Assembly: GCF_026314945.1 (NCBI RefSeq)
Contig: NZ_CP111121.1
Coordinates: 3,348,001 to 3,412,000 of the forward strand
Length of the DNA stretch: 64,000 nucleotides
Direction: 5' to 3'
Origin: Chryseobacterium fluminis
GTDB lineage: Bacteria > Bacteroidota > Bacteroidia > Flavobacteriales > Weeksellaceae
Positions 35,844 to 45,370 of the stretch are shown here, piece after piece. Both the position numbers and the translations under genes were made by a program. How positions within the stretch are numbered: position 1 is the stretch's first letter; the number at the start of each line of letters is the position of its first letter. The notes under the pieces are model-generated. The model did not search any database, was not told the origin of the DNA, and worked only from the letters and a program-made list of their open reading frames with translations.

Positions 35844-35875
35844 TGATTTAATTAAAAATTATTTTGTTAATATAT

Positions 35876-36307
35876 TTATGCCCCGAAGACTCTTGCCCAA
35901 GGGAACGCGAATGCAAATAAGCCCACCGCAATAAGTCCCATTATTACAATTCCCAGAGAAATTGTAGGGTTTACTTTTACTTTTTTGTTGATAACCGTTA
36001 ACAAGACAGCCGCGATTAACATTGAAAATGGATGTTCTACATATTGAAATCTCAGCGCGGAATTCTTCATGACTTCACCCATATTTAATCCGTTTGTAAA
36101 ATTGATGATCAACATAACGAGTCCGATCAAAAATTGAACGTGGAAGAAGATCATGGTGAATAAAGTTGTTTTCTTTAAAAATTTATTCACTTTTCCGCTA
36201 AATCCAAACATTGTCGCCAAAAGCGCAATCACAAATAATGAAGTTAAAAGGAGTTCCAAATACCCAAATCCTTTGTGAGCACTAAGCAAAATCTTGTAAA
36301 AATCCAT
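35876..36307 (-). CDS. Small four-helix membrane protein, possibly cytochrome b-like
   Basis: About 143 residues from the ATG at 36307, chosen because the longer frame adds a basic non-conserved stretch (MLYLCQKKQKKLN) in the promoter. Four hydrophobic helices are visible. His residues lie in SAHKGFGY, FFHVQFL and VEHPFSM, near helix ends as in b-type haem proteins. Similar flavobacterial proteins carry a 'cytochrome b' label, which I cannot confirm. It is first in a two-gene unit with asd, 32 nt apart. Confidence 0.6.
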   Translation of the reverse strand: MDFYKILLSAHKGFGYLELLLTSLFVIALLATMFGFSGKVNKFLKKTTLFTMIFFHVQFLIGLVMLIINFTNGLNMGEVMKNSALRFQYVEHPFSMLIAAVLLTVINKKVKVNPTISLGIVIMGLIAVGLFAFAFPWARVFGA

Positions 36308-36334
36308 ATTTAGTTTTTTTTGTTTTTTCTGACA

Positions 36335-36342
36335 CAAATATA
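36335..36342 (-). promoter_or_regulatory. -7 box (TATATTTG) of the membrane-protein/asd unit
   Basis: Minus-strand TATATTTG ending 27 nt before the ATG at 36307. It abuts the terminator of the upstream TonB receptor gene. Confidence 0.55.
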
Positions 36343-36343
36343 G

Positions 36344-36370
36344 CAAAAATCCCGGCGAAAAGCCGGGATT
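36344..36370 (-). terminator. Terminator of the second TonB receptor gene
   Basis: A 9-bp stem (36348-36356 with 36362-36370, loop gaaaa), followed on the minus strand by TTTTTGC. Confidence 0.8.
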
Positions 36371-36400
36371 GATATGTATAAAATCTAATATTTTAATTCA

Positions 36401-39070
36401 TTAGAAGTTGAATGACAGGTTAGCTGACCAGGTTCTTCCAAATCCGAATAATACACGGTTTGAAGGATCTAAACCTTTGTATAAAGTACTCTGGTACGCT
36501 TCATATTGTTGTTGAGCTGTTGCAGTTGCACTGTCTTTAAAGTCTCCTTGTCCCTTTGCAAAGTTGTTTGTAGATGCATCAGAGATGTAGAAGGTATCAA
36601 GCAAATTATAAACATTTGCCCCGATAGTGAAGTACTGATTAGTATTATTTAATCTGATTTTGTAAGAAATACCTACATCAAATAAGTTAAAATCTGGTAA
36701 CTGTAATACACCTTTTTCTTGTGCAGATTGATTAGAAAACGTTGCAATGTCAATAGAAGAATAAAGTTTTCCAACATATCTCCATGTTCCGAAAATGCTT
36801 AGGTCTTTAACAGGTTTCACTGTAGCACCCAATGATGCTGTCATTTGTGGGATACTGTTGTTACTAGTTCCTCCAACTTTTACTTTATCTAAGTAAAGTG
36901 TATTAGATGTTGTAGATGCTCCTGATAAAGAAAGAGGGTTGTTATTATCATCAAATGCAGCTCCGTTGGCATTTCCCTTATAGAAATAATCTCCCCATGA
37001 GAACATCCCGTTAATTTCTAAGAAATTAGTTGGTCTGTAAACTCCGTCAAACTCAACTCCCTGGTGAATTTCTGTAATTCCACTGATTTCGGCATAACCT
37101 GTAGTCGTTGTATTATCAGCTAGGGTAAAAGTTTGGTTTGTTCTTCTCAACCATCTGTCTCTCCATTCAGTTCTGTATACGTTAATGTTCGCCGAGAACT
37201 TAGGAGATCTGAAACCATATCCAACTTCAGCCGAGAAAATTTTCTCATTTGTTAAGCTTGGGTTTACAACCTGAAAGTTGCTTGGGTATACAGAGTTGAA
37301 GAAAGGTTGCTTGCTGTAATAACCAACGTTCGCAAATACATTATGTTGATCACTTATGTTATAGTTGGCACCCCCTTTAATGTTATATCCAAAAAGGTTT
37401 TTAAATCCTGTTTTAGTATTTACTACTTGTCCTTGTTGCTTAGTTACCCCGTCCTGAACGAAGTTATCAATTCTCTGATACCCTTGGTTAGAAGCTGATC
37501 CCTGTAAGAATGCAGAAAGGTTATTTTTAGAATATTCAACCTGACCAAATGCACTGTACCAAATAACTTCTCCGTCATTACTGTATCCGATCTGCTGGTT
37601 AAGCGGAGCTGTTTTTCCTCCGAAAGGATTCCAGGCAAGTTTTTGATAATCGAAAGTGTTTGTAACAGTATAAGGTGCTACGTTTTTGTTTAAAATTTCC
37701 TGGTAACCATTTGATCCATAAAGATCAGAAGCTACTTGATAGTGATATCCATAGTAGTATCTATCATCAGTACCAATTGAGAAATTCCAATTGTCGTTTA
37801 TTTTATGTTGGAAATTTGCTAAGATACCATACCAGTTGTGAGAGTTGATGCTTGATCTTCGGATGATTCCATCTCTTACGGTTGATGTTTTTCCTGTTTT
37901 AGGATCTGTAACCTGGTAAGGTGTTCCTGCGACTAAACCGTTATTTAAATTGAAGATTTGATTGTAATCGTATGTTCCGTCATCTGCTCTTCTATAACTG
38001 TTAAGGTTTGTTGTGGTAGGATTCCCTGCAGCGTTGAATTTACCAGTCCAGTAGCTTCCTAGATCACCTGTTCCACCACCTCTACCATTAGACATATAAA
38101 GAACTGTGCTTAATTTGGATTTATCACTAATTGAGAAATCCCAGTTCAACATCATTACAGGTTTTGAGTAGTAGTTGGCTCTATTGGCAATATTTACTCT
38201 GTTCCCATTGCCATCGATGAAGTACCCCCAATCGGAGTTGTATGTTCTGTCCGGAGTCTGGTTATCTTCCTGATTATATCTTTTATAATCGGCAATCGTA
38301 GGTGAATATGTTCTTTGGTTGTGCCATTGTGGCGCAGAAGTTAAAGTAAATTGGAAATTATGTTTTTTATTAGCTTCCCAACCTAAAGCGAAGTAGTAAG
38401 CATAAGACTCATAATCTGTATTCTGAATATAAGTACTTCCTGCTTGTCTGCTCATTAAAATAGATGATGACCATCCCTGATCAGATTTACCTGTATTGTA
38501 AGCAAAAGATGTTTTAAGATAATCATTGTTACCCACTCCTAATCTTACGATACCTCCTCTTTTCATGTCAGCTGACTTTGTGATGAAGTTCATAGTTCCC
38601 CCTACTGAAGCGATAGCTAATTTAGATGAACCCAGTCCTCTTTGTACCTGCATGAAACTTGTTACGTCTGATAATCCGGTCCAGTTTGAGAAATAAACAG
38701 TACCGCCTTCCATATCGTTAACCGGCATACCGTTTACCATTACGGCAATGTTTCTAGACTCAAACCCACGCATAACAATCTGAGAGTCTCCAAAACCACC
38801 ACCCCCTTTTGTAGCGTATACAGACGGTGTTGTGTTAAGTAATTCAACAAGCTCCTGGTTTCCTTGTCTTTCAAGAATCTGTGCAGCTTTAATAGTAGAT
38901 ACTGCAACAGGTGTCTTTCTATCTTTTGCGATATCCGTTACACCTCTTAGGATTACCTCTTCGATGTCTTTGGACTTTGTAGTAGTGTCCTGAACTTCTT
39001 GAGCGTAATAAATACTAGCCGTAGATAAGGTAATTATCGCAGTTAGCATCGATTTGTTGATTAATTTCAT
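36401..39070 (-). CDS. TonB-dependent outer-membrane receptor
   Basis: An 889-residue receptor. A signal peptide (cleavage near YYAQE) is followed by a TonB-box-like stretch (IEEVILRG). A plug domain occupies about 45-165, with VMRGFESRNIAVMVNGMPVND and GGTMNFITKS. The beta-barrel ends NLSFNF with the expected terminal Phe. It lacks the N-terminal carboxypeptidase-like domain of the receptor at 10175. Its substrate is unknown; no SusD or lipoprotein partner is adjacent. It is monocistronic. Confidence 0.9.
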   Translation of the reverse strand: MKLINKSMLTAIITLSTASIYYAQEVQDTTTKSKDIEEVILRGVTDIAKDRKTPVAVSTIKAAQILERQGNQELVELLNTTPSVYATKGGGGFGDSQIVMRGFESRNIAVMVNGMPVNDMEGGTVYFSNWTGLSDVTSFMQVQRGLGSSKLAIASVGGTMNFITKSADMKRGGIVRLGVGNNDYLKTSFAYNTGKSDQGWSSSILMSRQAGSTYIQNTDYESYAYYFALGWEANKKHNFQFTLTSAPQWHNQRTYSPTIADYKRYNQEDNQTPDRTYNSDWGYFIDGNGNRVNIANRANYYSKPVMMLNWDFSISDKSKLSTVLYMSNGRGGGTGDLGSYWTGKFNAAGNPTTTNLNSYRRADDGTYDYNQIFNLNNGLVAGTPYQVTDPKTGKTSTVRDGIIRRSSINSHNWYGILANFQHKINDNWNFSIGTDDRYYYGYHYQVASDLYGSNGYQEILNKNVAPYTVTNTFDYQKLAWNPFGGKTAPLNQQIGYSNDGEVIWYSAFGQVEYSKNNLSAFLQGSASNQGYQRIDNFVQDGVTKQQGQVVNTKTGFKNLFGYNIKGGANYNISDQHNVFANVGYYSKQPFFNSVYPSNFQVVNPSLTNEKIFSAEVGYGFRSPKFSANINVYRTEWRDRWLRRTNQTFTLADNTTTTGYAEISGITEIHQGVEFDGVYRPTNFLEINGMFSWGDYFYKGNANGAAFDDNNNPLSLSGASTTSNTLYLDKVKVGGTSNNSIPQMTASLGATVKPVKDLSIFGTWRYVGKLYSSIDIATFSNQSAQEKGVLQLPDFNLFDVGISYKIRLNNTNQYFTIGANVYNLLDTFYISDASTNNFAKGQGDFKDSATATAQQQYEAYQSTLYKGLDPSNRVLFGFGRTWSANLSFNF

Positions 39071-39280
39071 AATCGTTAGTAATAGTTAGATTTAAATTTT
39101 CCGCAAAATTCGGAAAATAATGTTTAACTAATATTAACTTTATGTTAATTTTTACTGAATCTTAATAAGTTATAATATTTTGATTTACAATGTATTGAAT
39201 AATAGTTGACATTTTACATGAAAAAAATCATATTATTGAATTTTTAACAAATATGGGTTGTTTTTATTAAAAAATCAATG

Positions 39281-40141
39281 CTATCTCACGGCTTTGAGAC
39301 TCAAATCGATATTCTCTGCAGAGTGAGTAAGGGCTCCGGCGGATATATAGGTTACGCCTGTAGAGGCAATTTCTTTCAGCTGGTCACGGGTAATTCCGCC
39401 GGAAGCTTCAGATTCGCAGGCATTATTGATCATCTTTACTGCTTTCTTCATCGTTTTTACATCCATGTTATCGAGCATGATTCTGTCTGCCTTCGCTTTA
39501 ATGGCTTCCTGAACTTCTTCAAGATTTCTGGTTTCCACCTCGATCTTTAATTTCTTCTTATTCTTTTTAATATAGTCTTTCGCCATTTTTACGGCATTGG
39601 TAATGCTTCCGTTGTAATCGATATGGTTGTCTTTGAGCATGATCATATCGTAAAGACCATACCGGTGATTGGTTCCGCCGCCAATGGCAACCGCCCATTT
39701 TTCGCAGACTCTGAAATTTGGGGTTGTTTTTCTGGTATCCAGCAACTTTGTTTTTGTTCCTACCAGTCGTGAATCCCAGTCATGGGTCATCGTTGCGATT
39801 CCGCTCATTCTCTGCATGCAGTTTAAAACCAGTCTTTCAGTGGAAAGGATAGACCTTGCGCTTCCACTGACAATAAAAGCGATATCTCCTGTTTTAGCAA
39901 TATCACCGTCGGCAAAAAAAGTTTCCACCTTAAGATTTTTATCAAAAGTTTTGAAAATAATTTCAGCGAGTTCTACACCGGCCAGAATACAGTTTTCTTT
40001 CACAAGGAGTTTGGCACTCTGCTGCAGATCTTTTGGAATCGTGGAAAGGGTAGAGTGGTCGCCGTCCTGAATATCTTCTTCAAGAGCATTTTTAATAAAC
40101 TGTTTTAAAATTTTATCTGTGGCGTAGGCTGGTCTTTTCAT
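39281..40141 (-). CDS. nadC: Nicotinate-nucleotide pyrophosphorylase (carboxylating)
   Basis: A 286-residue enzyme that joins quinolinate and phosphoribosyl pyrophosphate to give nicotinate mononucleotide in de novo NAD synthesis. The conserved LDTRKTTPNFR near residue 135, GGGTNHRYGLYDMIMLKDNH near 153-172 and EVETRNLEE near 200 are visible. It lies 11 nt downstream of nadB in the same operon. No nadA is present here. Confidence 0.95.
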   Translation of the reverse strand: MKRPAYATDKILKQFIKNALEEDIQDGDHSTLSTIPKDLQQSAKLLVKENCILAGVELAEIIFKTFDKNLKVETFFADGDIAKTGDIAFIVSGSARSILSTERLVLNCMQRMSGIATMTHDWDSRLVGTKTKLLDTRKTTPNFRVCEKWAVAIGGGTNHRYGLYDMIMLKDNHIDYNGSITNAVKMAKDYIKKNKKKLKIEVETRNLEEVQEAIKAKADRIMLDNMDVKTMKKAVKMINNACESEASGGITRDQLKEIASTGVTYISAGALTHSAENIDLSLKAVR

Positions 40142-40152
40142 TCTGTTTGATT

Positions 40153-41724
40153 TTAAACTAAATCTTTATTGTAAAATGCCCCCTTATTCTCCGTCATCTC
40201 CATAGACTGGGTGATGATGAGATGGGCAACGGTCGTTAAGTTTCTTAATTCAGATAGCTGAGGCGAAAGAATTGAATAGTGATAGATTTCGTTAACGGCC
40301 GCAGCGATCTCCTGATGCTTTTGAAGAGCCATGCTCAGACGCCTGTTGCTCCGTACAATTCCTACAAGATCGCTCATCATTTCCTGAAGCTGTTTTCTCA
40401 GGTAAGAAATGATAACCATTTCATCCATGATTTTCATCCCTTCTTCATTCCATTCCGGTACGGCTTTTAAATCGTCAAAGTTGAAATTGTTTTCATTCAG
40501 TAGTTCCACTGTTTTCATAGCGGCACTGTGTCCGAAAACCAATCCTTCAAGTAATGAATTCGAAGCCAGTCTGTTGGCGCCATGAAGTCCCGAATTGGTG
40601 CATTCTCCCACCGCAAAAAGATTTTTGATGGAAGATTGTCCGTCTTTATCGATTTCGATTCCGCCCATTAAATAATGACAGGCCGGTACGACAGGAATGA
40701 GCTGTGTAAAAGGATCAATCCCTTCAGCTCTGCACTTTTTATAAATATTAGGGAAATGTTCCAGGAATTTTTCGTGATCCATATCGCGGCAGTCCAGCCC
40801 TACATATTCGTCGCCTGTAATTTTCATTTCGGCATCGATGGCTCTTGCGACGATATCTCTTGAAGCCAGTTCTTCACGCTCATCGTATTTATGCATGAAT
40901 TTTTCGCCTCTCTTGGTTCTTAATCTGGCTCCGTCACCACGTACCGCTTCAGAAATAAGAAACAGCATTCCGTCTATTTTGCTGTATAAAGCCGTGGGAT
41001 GGAACTGATAGTACTGCATATTGGAAACCTGTCCTTTTGCACGGGCCACGAAAGCAATTCCGTCGCCTGTCGCAATGGTGGGATTGGTCGTGTTTTTATA
41101 TACATGGCCGGCCCCGCCGGTGGCTACCAATGTTATTTTTGAGGTGATCTTTTTGATGGATCTGGATTTTTCGTCTAAAATGTAAGCTCCGTAACAGTGG
41201 ATGTGCCCTTCGTGCAATTCTTTTCCGGGTACGTGATGCTGGGTAATGATATCAATAACATAATGATGGTCAAGAATTTCAATATTCGGACTGTTTTTAG
41301 CGGTCTCCAGTAATGCACGTTCGATTTCGAAACCTGTGATATCTTTATGGTGGACGATTCTGTTCTCAGTATGGCCGCCCTCTCTGCCTAAAGCAAATTC
41401 TCCATTTTTCATATCGAAATTGGCACCCCATTCCACGATTTCGTTAAATCTTGCGGGAGCTTCCGTCACCACCATTTCTACCACATCACGTTTGTTCTCT
41501 CCGTCTCCGGCACGCATGGTGTCTTCGATATGTTTGCTGAAATTGTCGTTTTTAGAATCGGTGACTACGGCAAGACCGCCCTGGGCGTACTTGGTATTGC
41601 TTTCGTCTTCATCAGATTTTGTTACGATAATTATTTTGGCATCAGGGAGTTGCTCAGAAATTTTTATGGCATAAGAAAGTCCCGAAATTCCGGAACCAAT
41701 TACTAATACATCCGCTTTTATCAT
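40153..41724 (-). CDS. nadB: L-aspartate oxidase
   Basis: A 523-residue flavoenzyme that oxidises L-aspartate to iminoaspartate, the first step of NAD synthesis. FAD motif VIGSGISGLSYAI at residues 7-19. Typical motifs of the fumarate-reductase/NadB group follow: TKYAQGGLAVV, HHKDITG and CTNSGLHGANRLASNS. The C-terminal helical domain is complete. It is 11 nt upstream of nadC and 32 nt downstream of a nitroreductase-family gene, so the three probably form one NAD(P)-related operon. Confidence 0.95.
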   Translation of the reverse strand: MIKADVLVIGSGISGLSYAIKISEQLPDAKIIIVTKSDEDESNTKYAQGGLAVVTDSKNDNFSKHIEDTMRAGDGENKRDVVEMVVTEAPARFNEIVEWGANFDMKNGEFALGREGGHTENRIVHHKDITGFEIERALLETAKNSPNIEILDHHYVIDIITQHHVPGKELHEGHIHCYGAYILDEKSRSIKKITSKITLVATGGAGHVYKNTTNPTIATGDGIAFVARAKGQVSNMQYYQFHPTALYSKIDGMLFLISEAVRGDGARLRTKRGEKFMHKYDEREELASRDIVARAIDAEMKITGDEYVGLDCRDMDHEKFLEHFPNIYKKCRAEGIDPFTQLIPVVPACHYLMGGIEIDKDGQSSIKNLFAVGECTNSGLHGANRLASNSLLEGLVFGHSAAMKTVELLNENNFNFDDLKAVPEWNEEGMKIMDEMVIISYLRKQLQEMMSDLVGIVRSNRRLSMALQKHQEIAAAVNEIYHYSILSPQLSELRNLTTVAHLIITQSMEMTENKGAFYNKDLV

Positions 41725-41756
41725 TATGCTTGCTTTAGGTACAATCGTCTCAATAA

Positions 41757-42383
41757 TTAGATAAATTTAAACAATTTTTCGTTTGGTTTTCTTACTTTTT
41801 TCATGTGCTGGAAATAGTCTTCCTCAGAACGGTAGCCTAATGCGAGGGTGACGGTTACTTTTTCTGTCTCCGGATCGATACCTAAAATGCTCTCTATCAC
41901 ATCGTGCCGGAAACCTTCCATGGGGCAGGTGTCGATCCCTTCGATAGCGGCCGCATACATTAAATTGGCCAGTACGATGTAAGATTGTTTTTCTGCCCAG
42001 TTGAAAATCTCATCCTGGTTTTTCTGATTAATATGCTGGCTGATACTGTTTCTGAATAAATCGAGCTGCTCCAGAGGGGTTTCCCTCACTTCCGAAATAT
42101 GCTTAAAGTACCCGGTAATGTAGGTTTCCTCAACTGTTTTTTTTGAAATAATGACGATCAAATGAGAGCAGGTGGAGATCTGCGAAGGATTGTAGAAGGC
42201 GGGGATGAGTTTCTGTCTCATGTTTTCACTTTCCACCACCAGAATTTTATAAGGCTGGAGCCCAAGAGAACTTGCAGACAGCTTTCCTGACTCAAGAATG
42301 TTGTGAAGTGTTTCCTCAGGGATAATCTCGCCGTTAAATTTCTTTACAGAATATCTTCTGCTTAAAGCTTCCAAATAATTCAT
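41757..42383 (-). CDS. NAD(P)H-dependent nitroreductase-family oxidoreductase
   Basis: A 208-residue FMN-dependent reductase of the NfsB type. N-terminal motif ALSRRYSVKKFNGE and SGKLSASSLGLQPYKILVVE form part of the FMN site. Near the C-terminus, MEGFRHDVIESILGI and ALGYRSEEDYFQ fit the family. Substrates are typically quinones or nitro compounds, or dihydropteridine. It is first in an operon with nadB and nadC. Confidence 0.9.
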   Translation of the reverse strand: MNYLEALSRRYSVKKFNGEIIPEETLHNILESGKLSASSLGLQPYKILVVESENMRQKLIPAFYNPSQISTCSHLIVIISKKTVEETYITGYFKHISEVRETPLEQLDLFRNSISQHINQKNQDEIFNWAEKQSYIVLANLMYAAAIEGIDTCPMEGFRHDVIESILGIDPETEKVTVTLALGYRSEEDYFQHMKKVRKPNEKLFKFI

Positions 42384-42387
42384 AAGA

Positions 42388-42395
42388 CAAATTTA
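42388..42395 (-). promoter_or_regulatory. -7 box (TAAATTTG) of the nitroreductase-nadBC operon
   Basis: Minus-strand box ending 4 nt before the ATG at 42383; it implies a leaderless or nearly leaderless mRNA. Confidence 0.55.
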
Positions 42396-42450
42396 AGAAT
42401 TGAATGTGAATAAATTCTGTTTAAAACGAAATATCTCTTTCTAAATAAGC

Positions 42451-42488
42451 ATAAAAAAGAATCACTTCAGCGGTCGAAGTGATTCTTT
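42451..42488 (-). terminator. Terminator behind the decayed T9SS fragment
   Basis: A 13-bp perfect stem (42456-42468 with 42476-42488) with minus-strand TTTTTT. It shares its core (ATCACTTC) with the terminator at 42885-42917, as expected of a duplicated gene end. Confidence 0.8.
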
Positions 42489-42510
42489 GGTCAATGAGTG
42501 TGTCAAAATT

Positions 42511-42873
42511 TTATTCTCCTTTTTTTACAAGAATCCGGTCGGAATATTTAATCGCTGTATTTTCATGTCGTTTTCATTCCACGAACGAAATACAGTAACT
42601 TCCGACAGGGATTTTTTGTCCGCCAACCGATCCCGATCCGTCCCAACGGTAATTGTTGGATATGTCTGCCTTGTGGATTTTCGCTCCATACCTGTCAAAA
42701 ATAGTGAAAGCCAGGTTCTTTACCGGCTAATGCAGAATAGTCTATAGCGTCATTGATTCCGTCTCAGTTTGGGTAATCACATTAATAAAGGATTCGGAAC
42801 AACTATCGAGATGTCGACGGGTTGGCAATCGTATGAATCTTTTACATATATTTTGCTCCTCCTCTTGTGACGT
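42511..42873 (-). pseudogene. Decayed 3' fragment of a T9SS type B surface-protein gene
   Basis: The minus strand aligns with the last 120 codons of the gene at 42943-45201. Corresponding pieces are GSYCISFVE, then a frame break, then AIKYSDRILVKKGE before the stop at 42513. Frameshifts and in-frame stops interrupt the frame, and no 5' part remains. It is the end of a former fifth family member, still flanked by its own terminator. It is evidently non-functional. Confidence 0.8.
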
Positions 42874-42884
42874 CTTCTTTTCAT

Positions 42885-42917
42885 AAAAAAGGATCACTTC
42901 AATGAATGAAGTGATCC
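42885..42917 (-). terminator. Terminator of the first lectin-like T9SS type B gene
   Basis: A 10-bp stem GGATCACTTC/GAAGTGATCC (42891-42900 with 42908-42917), followed by a minus-strand T-run. Confidence 0.85.
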
Positions 42918-42942
42918 TCTGATATTGAATGAATGTTATTTT

Positions 42943-45201
42943 TTATTCTCTGTTTTTCACCAAGATCCAGCCGGAATATTTAAACGGCGTACTGTTTTTG
43001 TCATTTTCGTTCCATGTTACAGAGTACCAGTAGCTCCCGGTAGGTACTTTTCTTCCTGCAATTGTTCCGTCCCAACGGTACTTATTGGATTGGTCTGCCT
43101 GGTGGATTTTCGCTCCATACCGGTCAAAAATAGTGAAAACCAAATTCTTTTTACCGGCTAAAGCTGAATAGTCTATAACATCATTGATTCCGTCTCCGTT
43201 GGGAGTGATCACATTGATCAGATTTGGGACGACAATCGTAATATGGATCGGTTCACAGTCATAATCATCCTTTACGTAGATTTCGTGGTCTCCTCTCGAC
43301 AGATTTTTGAATACATTCGAATCCTGCCAGTTAATTCCGTCCGCCGAATATCTGTAAGGCGGAGTACCTCCGATAACATTAATGGTGGCAGTATTATTGG
43401 AAATGTCCACATTCTTAATGACAGGTTGTTCGGAAGCAAATACTTTTACTGTCTGTGTGGCAACGCATTCTCCTGTTTTTAATTTTACCCAGTAGGTGCC
43501 GACGCCTGCATTGCTGATAACCTGGGTCGTTGCTCCGGTGCTCCACTCGTAGCTTGCAAAGCCAGACCCGGCATCCAGAGACGTTTTATCTTCCATGCAG
43601 ATAATCTTATCTTTCAATACATTGGAATAAACAGGGGCAAGTACTGTCAGGGTTACTTTTGCAATGGCATAGCATCCGTTTCCGTTAGTCACTTTTATAT
43701 ATACTACTCCGTTTGGAGAGATATAAGCGGTAGGGGTCGTAATTTCATTGGTTTCGTTCTCTGCATCAGTTACAGAAGGATAGTATTTTTTAGTAATTCC
43801 TGTTTGCGTGGTTACGGCTGCTACTGTAAGGTTAAATGATGAAAGGGAAGGGGTTGATTCAATAAAGCAGGATCTTAAGGTGGCGTCATTGACAACCACG
43901 ACCGGAAACAGGTTTAAGGTTACTTTTGCGGTGTCGATGCAACCCTGAGGGGTAGTCACTTTAGCATAGATTACTGCTGCCGGCGAAAAGAATGCATTTG
44001 GATTCTGAATCTGATTGATATTGTTGTTCAGATCATACATGCTGTTATAAAACTGCATGGTAACGCCCGGAACTGTGGTAAACGGTGCAGCAGTCAGGTC
44101 AAATATTGCCCCGCCGGCATTGTTGTTGTTACATCCGGTTAATGTCACATCATCTGCTGAGAAAGGAGATGGGTTTAATACAATTTTACCGTCGCCATTA
44201 TCACACAGGGTAGAGGAGGGGTCTTTTACAACCACTGAAATGGTGGTGGTGCCTGCGGTATATTGATAGTTGGCAGGGGTTGTAATCTGGACTCCGCCGG
44301 GACCGTAATAGGAGAAAATATAATTGGCAGGATTTGCTACAAACTGATTCTGAAAAGACGTCAGATCCACAGATCCGTTTCCTGTAGCCGGATTTACACA
44401 TACAAACGGTGTAATGGTATTGGTTAAAATAGGAACTTTATCGATGAATATTTTTGCGTTTTTAATCGAATGTCTGGCGCTGGCTCCGCCTGTTGCAGCC
44501 GAGAAGCCGAAATATCCTGTCGTCATCCCGATGGCATTCCCCGACGGAGCAAAGGATTGGTCTACGATCAGTACCCCATCAATTCTGATTTTGATAAGCC
44601 AGTTAGCGGCATTGGCGGGATCTGTTTCTCCGTTAACTTCAACATGCTTGTAGGTAGCACCTACAAAGGGTTGGGTAGGATTGAGATCGTTGGAATGGAA
44701 AGTGCTTCCGGGCGTATTGTTATATTCAATATTGTTGTTAGTGCCATTATTGGTTCCGTATAAAACGTGAACTTTACTCATTTGCCCCTCTGTGGTATTG
44801 TTGAAAATGTCGAAACCTACCATGAGTCCGTTGGCGTTAGCCGGAATTCCGAGGCCTCCTCCTGAGACAAACCCTGTTGGCGGATTGGCTAAATACCAGA
44901 ATGTAAATCCGTCTCCTCTGCCAAACTGTGTAGTTCCGTTTCCGTCGATTCTGAAGTCAAACTCCACCTTCCATTTATCACAATACTTAAGGTTGATGGG
45001 ATCAGTTAATTTTATAGCACCATACTGGCTGCCGATATCCTGGGTAAGCTGTATGAAGTCATTATTTACCGTAGCGCTGGAAACAAGATCCCAGCCGGTA
45101 ATGTTAACAGGATTTCCAACAAGTTGATACGTTTGTGCTGAAAATAATCCTGACAAAAAGACAAGGAGTACTGAAAGATTGTAGAGTATATTTTTTTTCA
45201 T
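42943..45201 (-). CDS. Lectin-like surface protein with T9SS type B sorting domain, copy 1
   Basis: A 752-residue secreted protein. Signal peptide about 1-22 (ends FSAQT). Residues about 25-255 resemble an L-type (legume-like) lectin, with VEFDFRIDGNG, GFTFWYLANPP and GLMVGFDIFNN strands. Three or four beta-rich repeats (about 270-540, motif SxFNLTxAxV) and a Cys-linked GVGTYWVKLKTGECVATQTV domain follow. The last 100 residues (ITPNGDGINDVIDYSALAG onward, WNENDKN, ending LVKNRE) are the type B sorting domain for T9SS export and surface attachment. Paralogue of the next gene. Ligand unknown. Confidence 0.88.
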   Translation of the reverse strand: MKKNILYNLSVLLVFLSGLFSAQTYQLVGNPVNITGWDLVSSATVNNDFIQLTQDIGSQYGAIKLTDPINLKYCDKWKVEFDFRIDGNGTTQFGRGDGFTFWYLANPPTGFVSGGGLGIPANANGLMVGFDIFNNTTEGQMSKVHVLYGTNNGTNNNIEYNNTPGSTFHSNDLNPTQPFVGATYKHVEVNGETDPANAANWLIKIRIDGVLIVDQSFAPSGNAIGMTTGYFGFSAATGGASARHSIKNAKIFIDKVPILTNTITPFVCVNPATGNGSVDLTSFQNQFVANPANYIFSYYGPGGVQITTPANYQYTAGTTTISVVVKDPSSTLCDNGDGKIVLNPSPFSADDVTLTGCNNNNAGGAIFDLTAAPFTTVPGVTMQFYNSMYDLNNNINQIQNPNAFFSPAAVIYAKVTTPQGCIDTAKVTLNLFPVVVVNDATLRSCFIESTPSLSSFNLTVAAVTTQTGITKKYYPSVTDAENETNEITTPTAYISPNGVVYIKVTNGNGCYAIAKVTLTVLAPVYSNVLKDKIICMEDKTSLDAGSGFASYEWSTGATTQVISNAGVGTYWVKLKTGECVATQTVKVFASEQPVIKNVDISNNTATINVIGGTPPYRYSADGINWQDSNVFKNLSRGDHEIYVKDDYDCEPIHITIVVPNLINVITPNGDGINDVIDYSALAGKKNLVFTIFDRYGAKIHQADQSNKYRWDGTIAGRKVPTGSYWYSVTWNENDKNSTPFKYSGWILVKNRE

Positions 45202-45330
45202 ATGTTATGGTTCTTTTTTTTTGTTGATTTTGTAAGTATATTAAAGTTAAAGTAGGTTAATTAAGGAATAGTAATTCAGATTTATCAATATAAAATGAAG
45301 TTGAGATAAAATTATTTTTTAAGTTGAAAT

Positions 45331-45362
45331 AAAAAAGATCACTCCTCATCCGGAGCGATCTT
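45331..45362 (-). terminator. Terminator of lectin-like copy 2
   Basis: AAGATC-CTCC/GGAG-GATCTT stem with one mismatch (45335-45345 with 45352-45362), followed by a minus-strand T-run. Confidence 0.75.
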
Positions 45363-45370
45363 ACAATATA

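Noticed and set aside
42487..43161. Plus-strand frames that look alike in the two T9SS gene ends
   Set aside because: They are antisense shadows of the duplicated minus-strand sorting domains.
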